Shown piece by piece: positions 22,139 through 22,756 of a stretch of DNA of 22,756 nucleotides; position 1 is the stretch's first letter; each line of letters begins with the position of its first letter. The stretch lies in contig JBEKZL010000102.1 in NCBI GenBank assembly GCA_049509915.1, forward strand, positions 1 to 22,756, read 5' to 3'. Both the position numbers and the translations under genes were made by a program. The notes under the pieces were generated by a model. The model made no database searches. It saw only the letters and a list, made by a program, of their open reading frames with translations, and had not been told where the DNA came from. The stretch is from JBEKYD01 sp049509915. GTDB lineage: Bacteria; Acidobacteriota; Terriglobia; Bryobacterales; Bryobacteraceae.

Positions 22139-22460
22139 ATGCCGCCATATGGCGCTATATTAGGCGACAGATTGGCAGACCAACTGCAAGCCGTGATCGC
22201 CGAACTGCGCATCGCCTTCACGGCGGAGCACCTTTCCCTAGCCTGGGACCTGCTGGTCCTGGCCGCCGACACCCCGGATACGGTGTCGCGGGTGGTCCTG
22301 CCCGCGGAAAGCCTGCCTTCCAACTGGCGGCAGGTTCCTGCTCCAACTGCCATTGCCGCCATCGGAACCGCTTTTGCCGCCGAGCGCAACCTCTGAATTT
22401 GCGAATATCCAGGTAAACCCCGCCGAGCCGTTCGACTACGATGCGCGGTTCTTCACCTAA
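22139..22460 (+). pseudogene. Decayed RES-domain toxin gene
   Basis: The first frame (22139-22396) encodes AEHLSLAWDLLVLAADTP and LPSNWRQVPAPTAIAAIGTAF, matching the middle of RES-domain toxins (alA.lE.LVH... LP.dWr..p.p.....iGd.w). It stops at 22394-22396. A different frame then reads NIQVNPAEPFDYDARFFT and stops at 22458-22460, matching the RES C-terminus (NP.hp......pF.fDpRL). The N-terminal conserved Arg/Gly region and the piece joining the two segments are missing. The family degrades NAD; this copy cannot be functional. No antitoxin gene remains upstream. Confidence 0.65.
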
Positions 22461-22646
22461 TAGCGAATCTGCCTGAAATTCAGCGCGTTGTGGAACCGAA
22501 AAACAGTAACCCTTGCGCCCGGTTCATGGAGCGCGGAGAATAGCAGGGCCGAAAAACCCGATGCTGGGGATGGTCTCCCTCCGCCTCTTGTCCCTCTGCC
22601 TCAAGACGTTCTGGCGGAGAATCCGGAGGGAAAATCCGGGACACTA
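22461..22646. other. Intergenic region before the IS edge
   Basis: These 186 nt hold no gene I can support. A 75-codon frame at 22513 runs through to the IS but has no recognisable content. The GC-rich stretch near 22570-22640 contains several GGGAC and GGAG repeats of unknown meaning. Confidence 0.4.
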
Positions 22647-22756
22647 TGGAGTGCACCCCAAAATTGAGACACGGAAATTAGGGACACTTTTCATTAAATG
22701 GAAAGGAGTCGACGTTGTCTCGAAAGAACCGTGTCTTTAGCCAGGAGTCCAAGGAA
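22647..22756 (+). mobile_element. Left edge of an IS3-like insertion sequence (partial)
   Basis: A sequence TGGAGTGCACCCCAAAATTG (from 22647) has the form of an IS3-family terminal inverted repeat beginning TG. It is followed 68 nt on by a transposase start with a good RBS. The right end lies outside the window, so the assignment rests on the edge and the first residues of the transposase only. Confidence 0.5.
22715..22756 (+). CDS. IS3-type transposase OrfA (5' end only)
   Basis: Fourteen codons are visible from TTG 22715: M(TTG)SRKNRVFSQESKE, running off the window. AAAGGAG lies 6 nt upstream. The pattern SRKxRxFSxExK is the usual opening of IS3-family OrfA helix-turn-helix proteins, which bind the element ends. 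Nothing can be said about the catalytic part or intactness. Confidence 0.6.
   Translation, partial: MSRKNRVFSQESKE

Noticed and set aside
22545..22575. Minus-strand peptide with TIPSIGFFGP resembling the IS110 TIPGIG motif
   Set aside because: The match is a few residues only, with no supporting flanking similarity; likely chance.
22513..22740. A 75-codon plus-strand frame near the end
   Set aside because: It runs across the IS edge and the ribosome-binding site of the transposase, has no recognisable content and no good start.
1..22756. CRISPR arrays, tRNA and rRNA genes
   Set aside because: No evenly spaced direct repeats, no tRNA-like cloverleaf with a TTCGANTC arm and no rRNA core motifs were seen on reading both strands.

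Overview
The window is GC-rich, densely coded DNA from a bacterial chromosome. Several traits point to an Acidobacteriota genome of the Solibacter/Bryobacter type. These are many exported proteins of unknown function, a VWFA-like exported protein, a large GH78 rhamnosidase, small RRM proteins, several small toxin-antitoxin loci, and TACAAT-type -10 boxes close to starts. This placement is inference from gene style, since no rRNA or marker gene is present.

Layout. 1-977 (+): 3' end of an NfrB-like membrane glycosyltransferase with a C-terminal c-di-GMP-binding MshEN domain. 1033-2857 (-): exported VWFA-like protein followed by an exported SAM methyltransferase. 2996-3472 (-): bacterioferritin with all ferroxidase ligands. 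3614-3922 (-): small protein with a hairpin/terminator in its leader. 4146-4562 (+): VOC enzyme. 4673-5074 (-): DUF1801 protein. 5219-5419 (+): small protein. 5432-6881 (-): lytic transglycosylase with a LysM module apparently nested inside it, plus an exported partner. 7075-7892 (-): DUF1778/GNAT toxin-antitoxin pair. 7967-8083 (-): 3' remnant of a second rhamnosidase gene. 8109-8855 (-): exported protein. 8856-9200: non-coding, with a folded inverted-repeat element. 9201-12404 (-): GH78 alpha-L-rhamnosidase.

12718-14937 is an island of small genes bracketed by two single-RRM RNA-binding proteins. 15169-15999 (-) encodes a coiled-coil protein and a 50-residue protein. 16153-19142 (-) is a fused anthranilate synthase (TrpE-TrpG) overlapping a downstream exported propeller-like gene. 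19259-19887 (-) is a VapBC-type pair whose toxin carries Lys at an expected catalytic Glu. 19940-20980 (-) is a SIS-domain aminosugar-phosphate isomerase/deaminase. 21078-22114 (+) are two overlapping exported proteins. 22139-22460 (+) is a broken RES-domain toxin, and the window ends in the left edge of an IS3-like element.

How it fits together: this looks like ordinary chromosome with carbohydrate and envelope functions (rhamnosidase, SIS enzyme, transglycosylase, NfrB-like transferase), interrupted by small accessory modules, several of them decayed. I found no tRNA, rRNA or CRISPR array. I see no large unmistakably new system. The best leads are the nested LysM/transglycosylase, the RRM-flanked small-protein island, the folded element after the rhamnosidase, and the signs of toxin decay.
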